A DNA stretch of 64,000 nucleotides from Rhizobiales bacterium SYSU XM002 (GTDB taxonomy: Bacteria; Pseudomonadota; Alphaproteobacteria; Rhizobiales; Beijerinckiaceae). Shown piece by piece: positions 35,882 to 44,990 of this stretch; positions within the stretch are counted from its first letter, which is position 1, and every line of letters begins with the position of its first letter. Position numbers and translations under genes: made by a program. The notes beneath the pieces are model-generated. The model ran no database searches. It had not been told where the DNA came from and was given only the letters and a program-made list of their open reading frames with translations. The DNA is taken from positions 186,001-250,000 of the forward strand of contig VWVY01000001.1 in assembly GCA_009846685.1 (NCBI GenBank), read 5' to 3'.

Positions 35882-36844
35882 ATGCCGCATCCGACACCTG
35901 AGGAAGTCAAAGGTCTCGTCGGCGGGGGGAGTTCCGGTCTCGTTACCCGCCTCCTCGATTCCGATGTCTTCGCGAGCTTCCGCTCCTCGAAGCTGACGAT
36001 GCTCGCGGCCTTCATCGTGCTGCTGATGTTCTTCGGTGCGGCGTTCGCGCCGTGGATTGCGCCGTTCGATCCCTTCGATCCCGCCAAGGTGTTCCTCTCC
36101 GACGCCTCGATCCCGCCGCGCTGGCAGGCGGCTGGCGATCCGCGCTTCATTTTCGGCACCGACGATCAGGGTCGTGATCTCTATTCGGCAATCCTCTACG
36201 GCCTGCGCGTCTCATTGATCGTCGGCGGGCTCGGCGTGCTGCTCGCAGCGGCGATCGGCATCACGCTCGGTCTCGTTGCCGGCTACGTCGGTGGGCGGGT
36301 CGATGCGCTGATCATGCGCGTCGCCGATGTGCAACTAACCTTTCCGGCGATTCTGATCGCTCTGCTGATCGATGGCGTCGTCCACTCACTCTGGAAAGGC
36401 GTTTCTCGCGAGGAAAGCGCGATCCCGGTGCTGGTGATCTCGATCGGTCTCTCGTTCTGGGTGCAGTACGCCCGCACGATCCGTGGTTCCACGCTCGTCG
36501 AGAAGAACAAGGATTACGTCGCTGCGGCGCGCCTCGTCGGCATTCCGACGCCGGTCATCATGCTGCGCCATGTGCTGCCCAACGTGATAGGCCCGGTGTT
36601 GGTGATCCTGACGATCAACCTCGGTCTCGCGATCATCACCGAGGCGACGCTCTCGTTCCTTGGCGTCGGCCTGCCGCCAACGCAGCCCTCGCTCGGCACG
36701 CTGATTTCCATCGGTAACCAGTATCTCTTCTCCGGTGACTGGTGGATCGTCGCCTTTCCGGGCGCGACCCTCGCCGTGCTGGTGCTGGCAGTGAACCTGC
36801 TGGGTGACTGGCTGCGCGATGCGCTCAACCCGAAATTGCGATAG
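35882..36844 (+). CDS. ABC transporter permease, DppC-type (system 2)
   Basis: A 320-residue DppC-family permease. A cytoplasmic N-terminal segment of about 35 residues precedes the first helix; 'FGTDDQGRDLYSAILYGLRVSLIVG' and the EAA loop around 'PTPVIMLRHVLPNVIGP' are typical; it ends GDWLRDALNPKLR. ATG 35882 follows AAGGAGC; an in-frame ATG at 35828 inside the previous gene is rejected. Five bases separate it from the ATPase gene. Confidence 0.92.
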   Translation: MPHPTPEEVKGLVGGGSSGLVTRLLDSDVFASFRSSKLTMLAAFIVLLMFFGAAFAPWIAPFDPFDPAKVFLSDASIPPRWQAAGDPRFIFGTDDQGRDLYSAILYGLRVSLIVGGLGVLLAAAIGITLGLVAGYVGGRVDALIMRVADVQLTFPAILIALLIDGVVHSLWKGVSREESAIPVLVISIGLSFWVQYARTIRGSTLVEKNKDYVAAARLVGIPTPVIMLRHVLPNVIGPVLVILTINLGLAIITEATLSFLGVGLPPTQPSLGTLISIGNQYLFSGDWWIVAFPGATLAVLVLAVNLLGDWLRDALNPKLR

Positions 36845-36848
36845 TCTG

Positions 36849-37847
36849 ATGAGCGATCCCGTCATTTCCGTGCGTAATCTCTGCGTCGAGTTCGTCACCC
36901 GGCGCGGTGTGCTGCGCGCCATCGACAATGTGTCGTTCGATATCGCCAAGGGCGAGGTTCTCGGCGTCGTCGGCGAAAGCGGGGCAGGCAAGTCCGTCAC
37001 CGGTTCGGCGATCATCGGGCTGATCGAACCGCCGGGCCGCATCGCCGGCGGCGAAATCCTGCTGCACGGAAAGCGGATCGACAACCTGCCGCAGGAGGAC
37101 ATGCGCCGCATTCGTGGCCGCAAGGTCGCGATGATCTTCCAGGATCCGCTGACCTCGCTGAACCCACTCTACCGGGTCGGCGAACAGCTCATCGAGACCA
37201 TCCTCACGCACACCGACCTCTCGCCCTCTGCCGCGCGAGAGCGGGCGATCGCGCTGCTGGCTGAAGTCGGCATTCCTGCGCCGGACAAGCGCATCGACGG
37301 TTATCCGCATGAGTTCTCGGGCGGTATGCGTCAGCGTGTCGTCATCGCGCTCGCGCTTTCATGTGAGCCGGACTTCATCGTCGCCGACGAGCCGACGACC
37401 GCCCTCGATGTTTCCGTGCAGGCGCAGATCATCGCGCTGATCAAGAAGCTCTGCCGCGAGCGCGGCACCGCCGTGATGCTGGTCACGCACGACATGGGCG
37501 TCATCGCCGAGACGGCGGATCGTGTGGCGGTGATGTATGCCGGCCGCGTTGCCGAGATCGGCCCGGTGCGCGATGTCGTCCGCCATCCGCTTCATCCCTA
37601 CGCGCGTGGATTGATGGGCGCGATTCCGACGCTCGAAACCGACGCCGAGCGGCTGACGCAGATTCCCGGCGCCATGCCGCGCCTCTCGAATATACCGCAG
37701 GGCTGTGCCTTCAATCCGCGTTGCGACCAGGCATTCGACCGCTGTCATGTCGAGCGGCCCGAGCCAATCGAGCCTCAAGGGGAAAACGTCGAGCCGGGGC
37801 ATCGCGTCGCCTGCCATCTCTACACCGGCGGGGAGGGCGCGCGATGA
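36849..37847 (+). CDS. ABC transporter ATP-binding protein, DppD-type (system 2)
   Basis: A 332-residue ATPase with Walker A GESGAGKS, Q-loop FQDPLTSLNP, signature FSGGMRQR, Walker [13 protein letters not shown] and switch His in LVTHDMG. The C-terminal Dpp/Opp extension has the Cys pattern in GCAFNPRCDQAFDRC. The ATG at 36849 lies five bases after the permease stop, so it is coupled. An in-frame upstream reading inside the permease gene is rejected. Overlaps the DppF-type gene by four bases. Confidence 0.93.
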   Translation: MSDPVISVRNLCVEFVTRRGVLRAIDNVSFDIAKGEVLGVVGESGAGKSVTGSAIIGLIEPPGRIAGGEILLHGKRIDNLPQEDMRRIRGRKVAMIFQDPLTSLNPLYRVGEQLIETILTHTDLSPSAARERAIALLAEVGIPAPDKRIDGYPHEFSGGMRQRVVIALALSCEPDFIVADEPTTALDVSVQAQIIALIKKLCRERGTAVMLVTHDMGVIAETADRVAVMYAGRVAEIGPVRDVVRHPLHPYARGLMGAIPTLETDAERLTQIPGAMPRLSNIPQGCAFNPRCDQAFDRCHVERPEPIEPQGENVEPGHRVACHLYTGGEGAR

Positions 37848-38836
37848 GCGGGGCAACCAAACCCTACGTCACCGTTCGGGATCTCCGGCGTGTGTTCGAT
37901 GTCTCGCGGCCGTGGCTCAACCGTGTTCTGGAGAACCTGCCGAAGGCCTATCTCAAGGCAGTCGATGGTCTGAGCTTCGAAATCCGCAAGGGAGAAACAT
38001 TCGCGCTCGTTGGCGAATCCGGTTCCGGCAAGTCGACCGTCGCGCGCATGGTCGTGGGCCTGCTGCCCGTCTCGGGCGGCGACGTTACGATCGACGGCAT
38101 CTCGATGACTGGGCATCATGATCCGGCCGAGAAGATGGCGCTCCGCAAGCGCATCCAGATGATCTTCCAGGATCCCTATGCCAGCCTCAATCCGCGCTGG
38201 CGCGTTGAACGGATCATTGCTGAGCCGATCCATGCTTTCGGCTTGTTGAAGGGCGCGGATGTGACGAAGCGCGTCGGTGAACTGCTCACGCTCGTTGGCC
38301 TGCACCCGGACGACGGCAAGAAGTTCCCGCACGAGTTTTCCGGCGGCCAGCGCCAACGCATCGCCATTGCTCGCGCACTGGCGTCAAGCGCGGAGTTCAT
38401 CGTCTGCGACGAGCCGACCTCGGCGCTCGACGTTTCCGTTCAGGCGCAGATCCTCAACCTGATGCGCGATCTCCAGAAGGAATTCGGGCTTACCTACCTG
38501 TTCATCAGCCACAACCTCGCGGTCGTGCGTCACATGGCGGATCGGATCGGCGTGATGTATCTCGGCCGGCTCGTCGAGGTCAGCGAGGGCAAGCGGCTGT
38601 TCTCGCATCCGCGTCATCCCTACACGCGGATGCTGCTCGACGCCGTGCCCGATCTCGGTATGACCGGGCGCGAGCGGCAGATGGTGGCGGGCGAAATCCC
38701 GAACCCGATCTCGCCGCCCTCAGGCTGCACGTTCCACCCGCGTTGCCCGCTCGCGAACGAGCGCTGCGCGCGCGAGGCGCCGGCGATGCTCGACGGGGTC
38801 GCTTGCCATGCAGTGGAAGAGGGGCGGTCGGCCTGA
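37844..38836 (+). CDS. ABC transporter ATP-binding protein, DppF-type (system 2)
   Basis: A 330-residue ATPase with Walker A GESGSGKS, Q-loop FQDPYASLNP, signature FSGGQRQR, Walker B FIVCDEPTSALD, switch His in FISHNLA (Asn in place of the commoner Asp after His) and the Cys-containing C-terminal extension (GCTFHPRCPLANERC). An insert 'SRPWLNRVLENLPKAYLKAV' before Walker A is somewhat longer than in most. ATG 37844 sits in the ATGA overlap with the partner gene. It converges on the M20 amidohydrolase gene with two bases between stops. Confidence 0.93.
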   Translation: MSGATKPYVTVRDLRRVFDVSRPWLNRVLENLPKAYLKAVDGLSFEIRKGETFALVGESGSGKSTVARMVVGLLPVSGGDVTIDGISMTGHHDPAEKMALRKRIQMIFQDPYASLNPRWRVERIIAEPIHAFGLLKGADVTKRVGELLTLVGLHPDDGKKFPHEFSGGQRQRIAIARALASSAEFIVCDEPTSALDVSVQAQILNLMRDLQKEFGLTYLFISHNLAVVRHMADRIGVMYLGRLVEVSEGKRLFSHPRHPYTRMLLDAVPDLGMTGRERQMVAGEIPNPISPPSGCTFHPRCPLANERCAREAPAMLDGVACHAVEEGRSA

Positions 38837-38838
38837 AT

Positions 38839-40005
38839 TCAGGCCGCCGTGCGTGCCTTCGCGATTCCGGTGAAGAACTGGATGCCGTAGGGCAGGATCT
38901 CGTCGTTGAAGTCGTAGGCCGGGTGATGCAGGCCCGCCGTGTCGCCGTTGCCGATGAAGGCATAGGCACCGGGACGCTCCTGCAGCATGAACGAGAAGTC
39001 TTCGCCCCCCATCATCGGCGCGACATTGTCGTCGACCATTGCCTCGCCGAACAGCGAACGGGCGATGTTCACCGCGTGATCGGTCGAGGCCTCGTCGTTG
39101 ATCGTCGCCGGATAACCGCGCGTATAGGTGACCCTGGCGCTGGCGCCAAACATTTTCGCCGTCCCTTCCGCGACGGTGCGCAGCCGGGTCTCGGCCATGT
39201 CGCGCATCGCGGGGTCAAGCGTACGGACGGTGCCGGTGAGTGTCGCGCGTGAGGGAATGATATTGAAGGCGGTGCCGGCGTGGAACATGGTCGTCGAGAC
39301 GACCACGGACTTCAGCGGATCGGCATTGCGCGAGGCGATGGATTGCAGCGCGCAAACGACATGCGAGCCGATGAGGATCGGGTCGATACCAAGATGCGGT
39401 GCGGCCGCGTGGGCACCCACGCCCTCTATCTCGATCGTGAACTCGTCCGCAGCTGCCATGATCGGCCCGCGCCGGATCGAGATCGAGCCCGGCTTCATGC
39501 CCGGCATGTTGTGCATCCCGTAGACCTCGGCGATGTTCCAGCGATCCATCATCCCGTCCTCGACCATCGCGCGGCCACCGGCGCCGCCTTCCTCCGCCGG
39601 CTGGAAAATCAGGATCACGGTGCCGTCGAATTCGCGCGTCGCGGCAAGGTGTTTTGCTGCGCCGAGGAGCATCGACGTATGCCCGTCATGGCCGCAGGCG
39701 TGCATCTTGCCCGGCGTCTTGGAGCGGTGGGGGAGGTTGGTTTCCTCCTCGATCGGCAGCGCGTCCATGTCCGCGCGCAGGCCGACCACCTTGCCGCCCG
39801 CGCCCTTGCGCCCGTGGATGACCCCGATCACACCGGTCTTGCCGATGCCCTCGACCACTTCGTCACAACCAAAGGCGCGCAGCCGCTCGGCGACGATCCG
39901 CGCCGTGCGATGGACGTCGTAAAGCAGTTCGGGGTTCTCGTGGAAATCCCGTCGCCAGGCGGTCACTTCGTCCTTGAGCGAGAGAATCCGGGGGTCGATG
40001 GTCAT
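38839..40005 (-). CDS. M20D-family amidohydrolase (hippurate hydrolase/IAA-amino acid hydrolase-like)
   Basis: A 388-residue metallo-aminoacylase, typical of hippurate hydrolase and N-acyl-amino acid hydrolases. Metal-binding blocks are MHACGHDGHTSMLLGA (Cys and His), the Glu pair in QPAEEGGAGG, YGMHNMPG and the C-terminal GGEDFSF with a following His in AGLHHPAY. It hydrolyses N-acyl amino acids in the cytoplasm. ATG 40005 is used; an upstream alternative at 40065 lacks support. Convergent with importer 2 and divergent from the cystathionine lyase-like gene, so it could process peptides or acyl amino acids imported by system 2. Confidence 0.88.
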   Translation of the reverse strand: MTIDPRILSLKDEVTAWRRDFHENPELLYDVHRTARIVAERLRAFGCDEVVEGIGKTGVIGVIHGRKGAGGKVVGLRADMDALPIEEETNLPHRSKTPGKMHACGHDGHTSMLLGAAKHLAATREFDGTVILIFQPAEEGGAGGRAMVEDGMMDRWNIAEVYGMHNMPGMKPGSISIRRGPIMAAADEFTIEIEGVGAHAAAPHLGIDPILIGSHVVCALQSIASRNADPLKSVVVSTTMFHAGTAFNIIPSRATLTGTVRTLDPAMRDMAETRLRTVAEGTAKMFGASARVTYTRGYPATINDEASTDHAVNIARSLFGEAMVDDNVAPMMGGEDFSFMLQERPGAYAFIGNGDTAGLHHPAYDFNDEILPYGIQFFTGIAKARTAA

Positions 40006-40065
40006 GATCACACCAATTGTGAGGGAAGGTGAACCCAACAATAGAGGATCGGGCGCGTTCGCCAA

Positions 40066-40091
40066 GACGCAATCGGTGTCTTTGGTGCGTC
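40066..40091. promoter_or_regulatory. Inverted repeat in divergent promoter region
   Basis: GACGCA (40066-40071) and TGCGTC (40086-40091) form 6-bp arms separated by 14 bases, in the 185-base gap between the divergent amidohydrolase (start 40005) and lyase-like (start about 40191) genes. Position and symmetry suit a regulator-binding site; nothing identifies the regulator. Confidence 0.25.
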
Positions 40092-40190
40092 ACGCATCAA
40101 GGCCATTGCGCTTCGGCGCGGGATGCGGATTGATGGGCGCATGACATCGCCGCCGCAATGGGCAGCGCACCCTTATCGAAGGATATCTCC

Positions 40191-41354
40191 GTGCCGAAGA
40201 AGAATGACTGGAGCCCCGCCACGCTGGCGGCTCAGGCCATGGGCAAGATCGACGAACCCTCCCGCGCCGTGGTGCCGCCGATCCACCTGACGACGACTTT
40301 CATCCGCGATCCGGACAACCAATATCGCACCGGCAATATCTATGGTCGGCCGGACAACGAAACCGTGCGCGAGGCGGAAAGTGTCATCGCAATGCTGGAG
40401 GGTGCGACCAACGCGCTCGTCCTCGGTTCGGGGATGTCGGCGGCCGTGGCGGTGTTCCTGGCGCTCAAACCCGGCGATCACGTCGTCGCGCCCAAGGTGA
40501 TGTACTGGGCCTTGCGAAACTGGCTCATGAACGATGCTGCCGAATGGGGCCTGCGCACCGATTTTGTCGATATGGCAGATCTGGCCGCCGTCGAGGCAGC
40601 GGTGAAGCCGGGTGAGACCAAGCTCGTTTGGCTGGAGTCGCCCGCGAACCCGCTCTGGACCGTTACGGATATCGCCGCCGTTGCCCGCACTGCCCATGCG
40701 GCCGGGGCACGTCTTGCGATCGACTCGACCGGCGCGACGCCGATCCTCTCGCGCCCGCTCGATCTCGGCGCCGATATCGTGATGCATTCTGCCACGAAAT
40801 ACCTCAACGGCCATTCCGATGTGCTCGCCGGCGCTCTCGCGACGCGGCAGGACGATGCCTTCTGGGCCCGCATCAAGCGGGTGCGTGCGATTCAGGGGCT
40901 TATTCTCGGGCCGTTCGAGGCGTTCCTGCTCATTCGCGGCATGCGGACCCTCGAACTACGTGTCAAAGCCGCCAGCGCCGGCGCGCTGGAACTGGCGACG
41001 CGCTTCTCGAACCATCCGCATGTGCTTGAAGTGCTCTATCCCGGACTGTCGACGCATCCCCAGCACGCGCTCGCCGCACGCCAGATGAAGGGCGGCTTTG
41101 GCGGGATGCTCTCAATCCGGCTCCGGGGCGGCGAAAGCCATGCCGTTGCGACAGCCGCTGCGGTCTCGCTCTGGAAACGGGCGACCTCGCTCGGTGGTGT
41201 CGAAAGCCTGATCGAGCATCGCGCCTCAATCGAAGGGCCGGGAACGCCATGCCCTGCCGATCTGCTGCGGCTCTCGACCGGCATCGAGAACGTCGAGGAT
41301 CTTTATGCCGACCTTGATCGCGCCATGCGGGAAAGCGCCGGGGACGGAAAATGA
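40191..41354 (+). CDS. Cys/Met-metabolism PLP enzyme (cystathionine beta-lyase/gamma-synthase-like)
   Basis: A 387-residue trans-sulfuration family PLP enzyme (fold type I). The PLP lysine lies in the SATKYLNGHSDVLAG motif, the Asp in AIDST contacts the pyridine nitrogen, and 'YGRPDNETVREAE' plus 'LVLGSGMSAAV' are family blocks. GTG 40191 is chosen because AAGGA lies seven bases upstream; ATG 40158 would add 11 residues but has no ribosome-binding site. Members include cystathionine beta-lyase, gamma-synthase and methionine gamma-lyase; the sequence alone does not decide. It stands alone on the plus strand before the TAXI-TRAP genes. Confidence 0.82.
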   Translation: MPKKNDWSPATLAAQAMGKIDEPSRAVVPPIHLTTTFIRDPDNQYRTGNIYGRPDNETVREAESVIAMLEGATNALVLGSGMSAAVAVFLALKPGDHVVAPKVMYWALRNWLMNDAAEWGLRTDFVDMADLAAVEAAVKPGETKLVWLESPANPLWTVTDIAAVARTAHAAGARLAIDSTGATPILSRPLDLGADIVMHSATKYLNGHSDVLAGALATRQDDAFWARIKRVRAIQGLILGPFEAFLLIRGMRTLELRVKAASAGALELATRFSNHPHVLEVLYPGLSTHPQHALAARQMKGGFGGMLSIRLRGGESHAVATAAAVSLWKRATSLGGVESLIEHRASIEGPGTPCPADLLRLSTGIENVEDLYADLDRAMRESAGDGK

Positions 41355-41382
41355 GAACCTGTCGGCGGATTTCCGCCGGCAT

Positions 41383-41402
41383 ATGCGCGGGAATTCGCGC
41401 AT
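41383..41402. promoter_or_regulatory. Palindrome, candidate DctD upstream activator site
   Basis: Perfect 7-bp arms ATGCGCG (41383-41389) and CGCGCAT (41396-41402) around GGAATT, 71 bases upstream of the -24 element at 41473. NtrC-type activators bind dyads roughly this far from sigma-54 promoters. A second hairpin-like dyad CGGCGG/CCGCCG lies at 41363-41378, just after the lyase-like gene, and might terminate that gene instead. Confidence 0.45.
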
Positions 41403-41472
41403 CTCTTGCCTTCGCGACTTCAAAACACGTCAAAACGGCGGCTTTTTCCGGACAAAATCGCGGGAATGACTT

Positions 41473-41489
41473 TGGCACGCACGCTGCTA
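41473..41489 (+). promoter_or_regulatory. Sigma-54 (-24/-12) promoter of the TAXI-TRAP operon
   Basis: TGGCACGCACGCTGCTA: a perfect TGGCAC -24 box and a CTGCT -12 box with the exact GG-N10-GC spacing (GG 41474-41475, GC 41486-41487), 60 bases upstream of the TAXI receptor start. The sigma-54 activator gene dctD lies in the same gene group, which supports function. Confidence 0.8.
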
Positions 41490-41548
41490 TTGTAACGACG
41501 ACGGCGCAGAGACGACAAATCGCGCCGCGCATTCAATAGGGAGTGATC

Positions 41549-42535
41549 ATGTCCATTTTCTCGATGAAACTTGCAAAGACCAGGGTCGCAAAAGCGATCG
41601 GCTTTTCGATCGTCGCCGGCTCGGTTTTTGCTGGCGCCTCGGCTGTGCGTGCGGCCGATTTCATCAACGTGCTGACGGGTGGCACCTCCGGCGTCTATTA
41701 TCCGATGGGCGTCGCCATGTCGAAACTGTTCGGCGAGAAGATCGCCGGCTCGCGCCCGAGTGTGCAATCGACCAAGGCTTCGGTCGAGAACCTGAACCTG
41801 TTGCAGTCCTCCAAGGGCGAGATCGCCTTCACGCTCGGCGATTCCCTGATCGCAGGCTGGAACGGTGACGAGGAGGCTGGTTTTACCCGCAAGCTCGACA
41901 AGCTGCGTGGCATCGCCGCGATCTACCCGAACTATGTCCAGATCGTCGCCTCGAAGGAATCGGGTATCAAGACGCTGGCGGACCTCAAGGGCAAGCGCCT
42001 CTCGGTCGGCGCGCCGAAATCCGGCACCGAGCTTTCGGCCCGCGCGATTCTCGCCGCCGCCGGCCTCGGCTACAAGGATCTCGGCAAGGTCGAGTATCTC
42101 TCCTTCGCCGCCTCGGTCGAACTCATGAAGAACCGTCAGCTTGACGCGACGCTCCAGTCCGCCGGTCTCGGCGTCGCTTCGATCCGCGATCTCTCGACCT
42201 CGGTCGAGATCGTGATGGTCGAGATTCCGGACAGCGTCGTGACCAAGGCGGGTGCGCCCTTTGTCACCGCGACGATCCCGGCCAAGACCTACACCGGGCA
42301 GGACGCCGAGGTGAAAACCGCGGCCGTGATGAATTATCTCGTCACCCATGCCGGAGTATCCGAGAAGCTCGTCTACGACATGACGAAGTCGATCTTCGAC
42401 AACCTGTCCGATCTCGCCGCAGCCCATGCTGCCGGCAAGTCGATCACGCTCAAGGGCGCGATGAGCGGCATGGCGGTTCCGCTGCATCCCGGTGCGGCGA
42501 AGTACTTCAAGGAAAAGGGTATCGCGGTTCCCTGA
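41549..42535 (+). CDS. TRAP transporter solute receptor, TAXI family
   Basis: A 328-residue periplasmic receptor of the TAXI family. After a signal peptide (about 1-30, ending AVRAA), the sequence opens with 'FINVLTGGTSGVYYPMGVA', the family hallmark, and continues with 'SVQSTKASVENLNLLQ' and 'KGKRLSVGAPKSGTE'. ATG 41549 follows AGGGAG; an overlapping GTG at 41543 is less likely. It is preceded by a sigma-54 promoter and followed by a hairpin (42572-42597) and the fused permease gene. Known TAXI ligands include glutamate and other acids; the ligand here is unknown. Confidence 0.93.
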   Translation: MSIFSMKLAKTRVAKAIGFSIVAGSVFAGASAVRAADFINVLTGGTSGVYYPMGVAMSKLFGEKIAGSRPSVQSTKASVENLNLLQSSKGEIAFTLGDSLIAGWNGDEEAGFTRKLDKLRGIAAIYPNYVQIVASKESGIKTLADLKGKRLSVGAPKSGTELSARAILAAAGLGYKDLGKVEYLSFAASVELMKNRQLDATLQSAGLGVASIRDLSTSVEIVMVEIPDSVVTKAGAPFVTATIPAKTYTGQDAEVKTAAVMNYLVTHAGVSEKLVYDMTKSIFDNLSDLAAAHAAGKSITLKGAMSGMAVPLHPGAAKYFKEKGIAVP

Positions 42536-42571
42536 GCGGGTCCGCACACCCTCGACCGACCCCGCGGCTTC

Positions 42572-42597
42572 CCGGTCGGCCTCGTGAGGCCGGCCGG
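42572..42597 (+). terminator. Intercistronic stem-loop after TAXI receptor gene
   Basis: An 11-bp stem with one G-T pair (42572-42582 with 42587-42597) and a CGTG loop, 36 bases after the stop codon and 74 before the permease gene. There is no T-run, so it more likely protects the receptor message or attenuates read-through than terminates fully. Confidence 0.55.
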
Positions 42598-42671
42598 CAC
42601 GCCCGACGATCGGCTGCGCACGGCGCATAACAAGAATCCCCTCGACGAAAACTCCTTCCATAGGTGTCGAA

Positions 42672-44972
42672 ATGACGAATGCCGCCCTTGGGACGCCCGC
42701 TGCGCCCGAAACCCATGAGCCTGCCCAGGAGCTTGTCGATCCGGAGCATGGCCTTCCCGCCGGTTTCGGCCCCGGCCGCCTTGGAACCTTTCTGTTCTGG
42801 TTCGCGCTGGCTTTCTCGGTGTTTCAGGTCGCGACCGCGTTCAACGTGCCGATCGATCTCAAGCTCGTCGGTGGCTTCCGCATTCTCGATGCCCTGCGCG
42901 TCGTCATGCTCGGCTGGCTCGTGTGGATCGCCGCCGGTGCGGCGCGGGGCAAGGACTGGGTCCCCGCGTTGCTGGCGTGGCTTCCGCTGATGCTGGTTCA
43001 TGAACTGCTGGCGTTCTACGGTGGCTCGATCCCGGCTATTGTGCTCCGCTCGCTCCACGTCGGATTCCTGATGGTGCTGGCCTCGGGCCTGCTTTACGTC
43101 CACCGCTCACCGACCGCCTTCACGCGGATGGTTTCGCTGGGTATTGCGCTCGTCGGCGCCGTCGTCGCGCTCTACCAGTGGTATTTCTACGCCGATATCC
43201 TGACGCGTTCGGGCAACATCAGCCACATGGATCTGACGTTGGGCGTGATCGTTCTGGTGGCCCTGTTCGCGCTGGCCTGGCGCTTCATGGGGCCGGCGCT
43301 GCCGATTGTCTCCGGGCTGTTCCTCGCCTACGCCCTGTTCGGCCAGTATCTCCCGGCGCCGCTCGATCATCGCGGCTACTCGCTCGAACAGGTTATCGAC
43401 CAGATGTCGTTCGGCGAAGAGGGCATCTACGCGACGCCGACCGGCGTTTCCGCGACTTTCATTTTTCTTTTCGTGCTGTTCGGTGCCTTCCTTGAGCGCG
43501 CGGGCATGATCCAGCTCTTCACCGATGTCGCGATGGGCCTGTTCGGCGCGGCGCGCGGCGGACCGGCAAAAGTCGCCGTGTTCTCCTCCGGCCTGATGGG
43601 CACGATTTCCGGCTCGGGCGTTGCGAACGTGGTCGCGACCGGCCAGTTCACGATTCCTCTGATGAAACGCTTCGGCTATCGCGCGGCCTTCGCGGGCGGC
43701 GTCGAGGCGACGGCCTCGATGGGTGGGCAGATCATGCCGCCGGTGATGGGCGCGGTCGCCTTCATCATGGCCGAGACGATCGACGTGCCTTACGTCGAGA
43801 TCGTCAAGGCCGCGATCATCCCGGCATTGCTCTATTACTTCGCGGCTTTCCTCGCGGTGCATCTCGAAGCGGGCAAGCGTGGCCTTGTCGGCATGACAAA
43901 GGACGAACTTCCGAGCCCTATGGCCTCGCTGCGCAAGAACTGGCATCTGGTTCTGCCGTTGCTGGTGCTGATCTACCTGCTGTTCGCCGGTTTCACCCCG
44001 TTGTTCGCCGGTTCCATCGGCCTTGCGCTGACCGTGCTGCTCATCCTCGGCGCCTCGATCGCGCTCGGGATGGGATCGCTGGCGATGCGTATCGTTTTCT
44101 GGGTCGGGCTTGGCCTCCTGTGCTCGGCGTTCTTCTGGTACGGCGTCCTCGTCATTGTTGGCCTGATCGCGCTGATGATCCTGTGGAACCTCACGACCAA
44201 GGGCGGGCGCGAAGCGCTGGCCGTATGCCGCGATGCGCTGGCGGACGGCGCGCGGCAGGCGGTTCCCGTCGGCATTGCATGCGCGGTCGTCGGCATCGTG
44301 ATCGGCACGATGACGCTGACCGGCGTCGGGACCGTTCTCGGCACGGCGGTTATCAGCGTCGGCGAGAAGAGCCTGTTCCTGGCGTTGATCCTGACGATGT
44401 TCGTCAGCCTCGTGCTCGGCATGGGCATTCCCACAATCCCGAACTACATCATCACCTCGTCGATTGCAGCGCCGATCCTCCTGAAGCTGGGCGTGCCGCT
44501 GATCGTCAGCCACATGTTCGTGTTCTATTTCGGCATCATGGCGGACCTCACGCCACCGGTTGCGCTCGCGGCCTTCGCGGCGGCGCCGATCGCACGCGAG
44601 AGCGGCATGAAGATCGGCTTCGAGGCGATCAAGGTCGCGATCGCCGGCTTCGTCGTGCCGTTCATGGCCGTTTATGACCCTGCGCTGATGCTCCAGCCGG
44701 TCGAAGGTACAACGGGGCTCGCCTATTGGTTCGCCGTCGCCTACATCGTTGCCAAGGTTGTGCTGGCGGTCGTGCTCTGGGGCGGTGCATTCATCGGGTT
44801 CCTCGCCGGGCACATGTCGCGCGTAGAGCGGACGCTGTGCTTCGTCGCCGCGGTCTTTCTTGTCGCGGCGCTGCCGGTGACGGACGAGATCGGCTTCGCG
44901 CTCGCGGCGGCGGTTCTGGGTTATCATGTCTGGCGGGTCAGGAAGGAAGCGGCATCACCCCGCCCGGCCTGA
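42672..44972 (+). CDS. TRAP transporter fused permease subunit (DctQM, 4TM/12TM)
   Basis: A 766-residue protein with about 17-18 hydrophobic helices, combining the small and large permeases of TAXI-type TRAP systems. The DctQ-like part occupies about the first 200 residues, the DctM-like part the rest, with 'SSGLMGTISGSGVANVVATGQFTIPLMKR'-like core and 'MGIPTIPNYIITSSIAAPIL' as clear markers, and 'GIMADLTPPVALAAFAAAPIA' near the end. It partners the TAXI receptor upstream. The gene is 18 bases before dctB, so transporter and sensor appear to share a transcript. Confidence 0.93.
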   Translation: MTNAALGTPAAPETHEPAQELVDPEHGLPAGFGPGRLGTFLFWFALAFSVFQVATAFNVPIDLKLVGGFRILDALRVVMLGWLVWIAAGAARGKDWVPALLAWLPLMLVHELLAFYGGSIPAIVLRSLHVGFLMVLASGLLYVHRSPTAFTRMVSLGIALVGAVVALYQWYFYADILTRSGNISHMDLTLGVIVLVALFALAWRFMGPALPIVSGLFLAYALFGQYLPAPLDHRGYSLEQVIDQMSFGEEGIYATPTGVSATFIFLFVLFGAFLERAGMIQLFTDVAMGLFGAARGGPAKVAVFSSGLMGTISGSGVANVVATGQFTIPLMKRFGYRAAFAGGVEATASMGGQIMPPVMGAVAFIMAETIDVPYVEIVKAAIIPALLYYFAAFLAVHLEAGKRGLVGMTKDELPSPMASLRKNWHLVLPLLVLIYLLFAGFTPLFAGSIGLALTVLLILGASIALGMGSLAMRIVFWVGLGLLCSAFFWYGVLVIVGLIALMILWNLTTKGGREALAVCRDALADGARQAVPVGIACAVVGIVIGTMTLTGVGTVLGTAVISVGEKSLFLALILTMFVSLVLGMGIPTIPNYIITSSIAAPILLKLGVPLIVSHMFVFYFGIMADLTPPVALAAFAAAPIARESGMKIGFEAIKVAIAGFVVPFMAVYDPALMLQPVEGTTGLAYWFAVAYIVAKVVLAVVLWGGAFIGFLAGHMSRVERTLCFVAAVFLVAALPVTDEIGFALAAAVLGYHVWRVRKEAASPRPA

Positions 44973-44990
44973 CCGCAACAGGGAGTAGGG

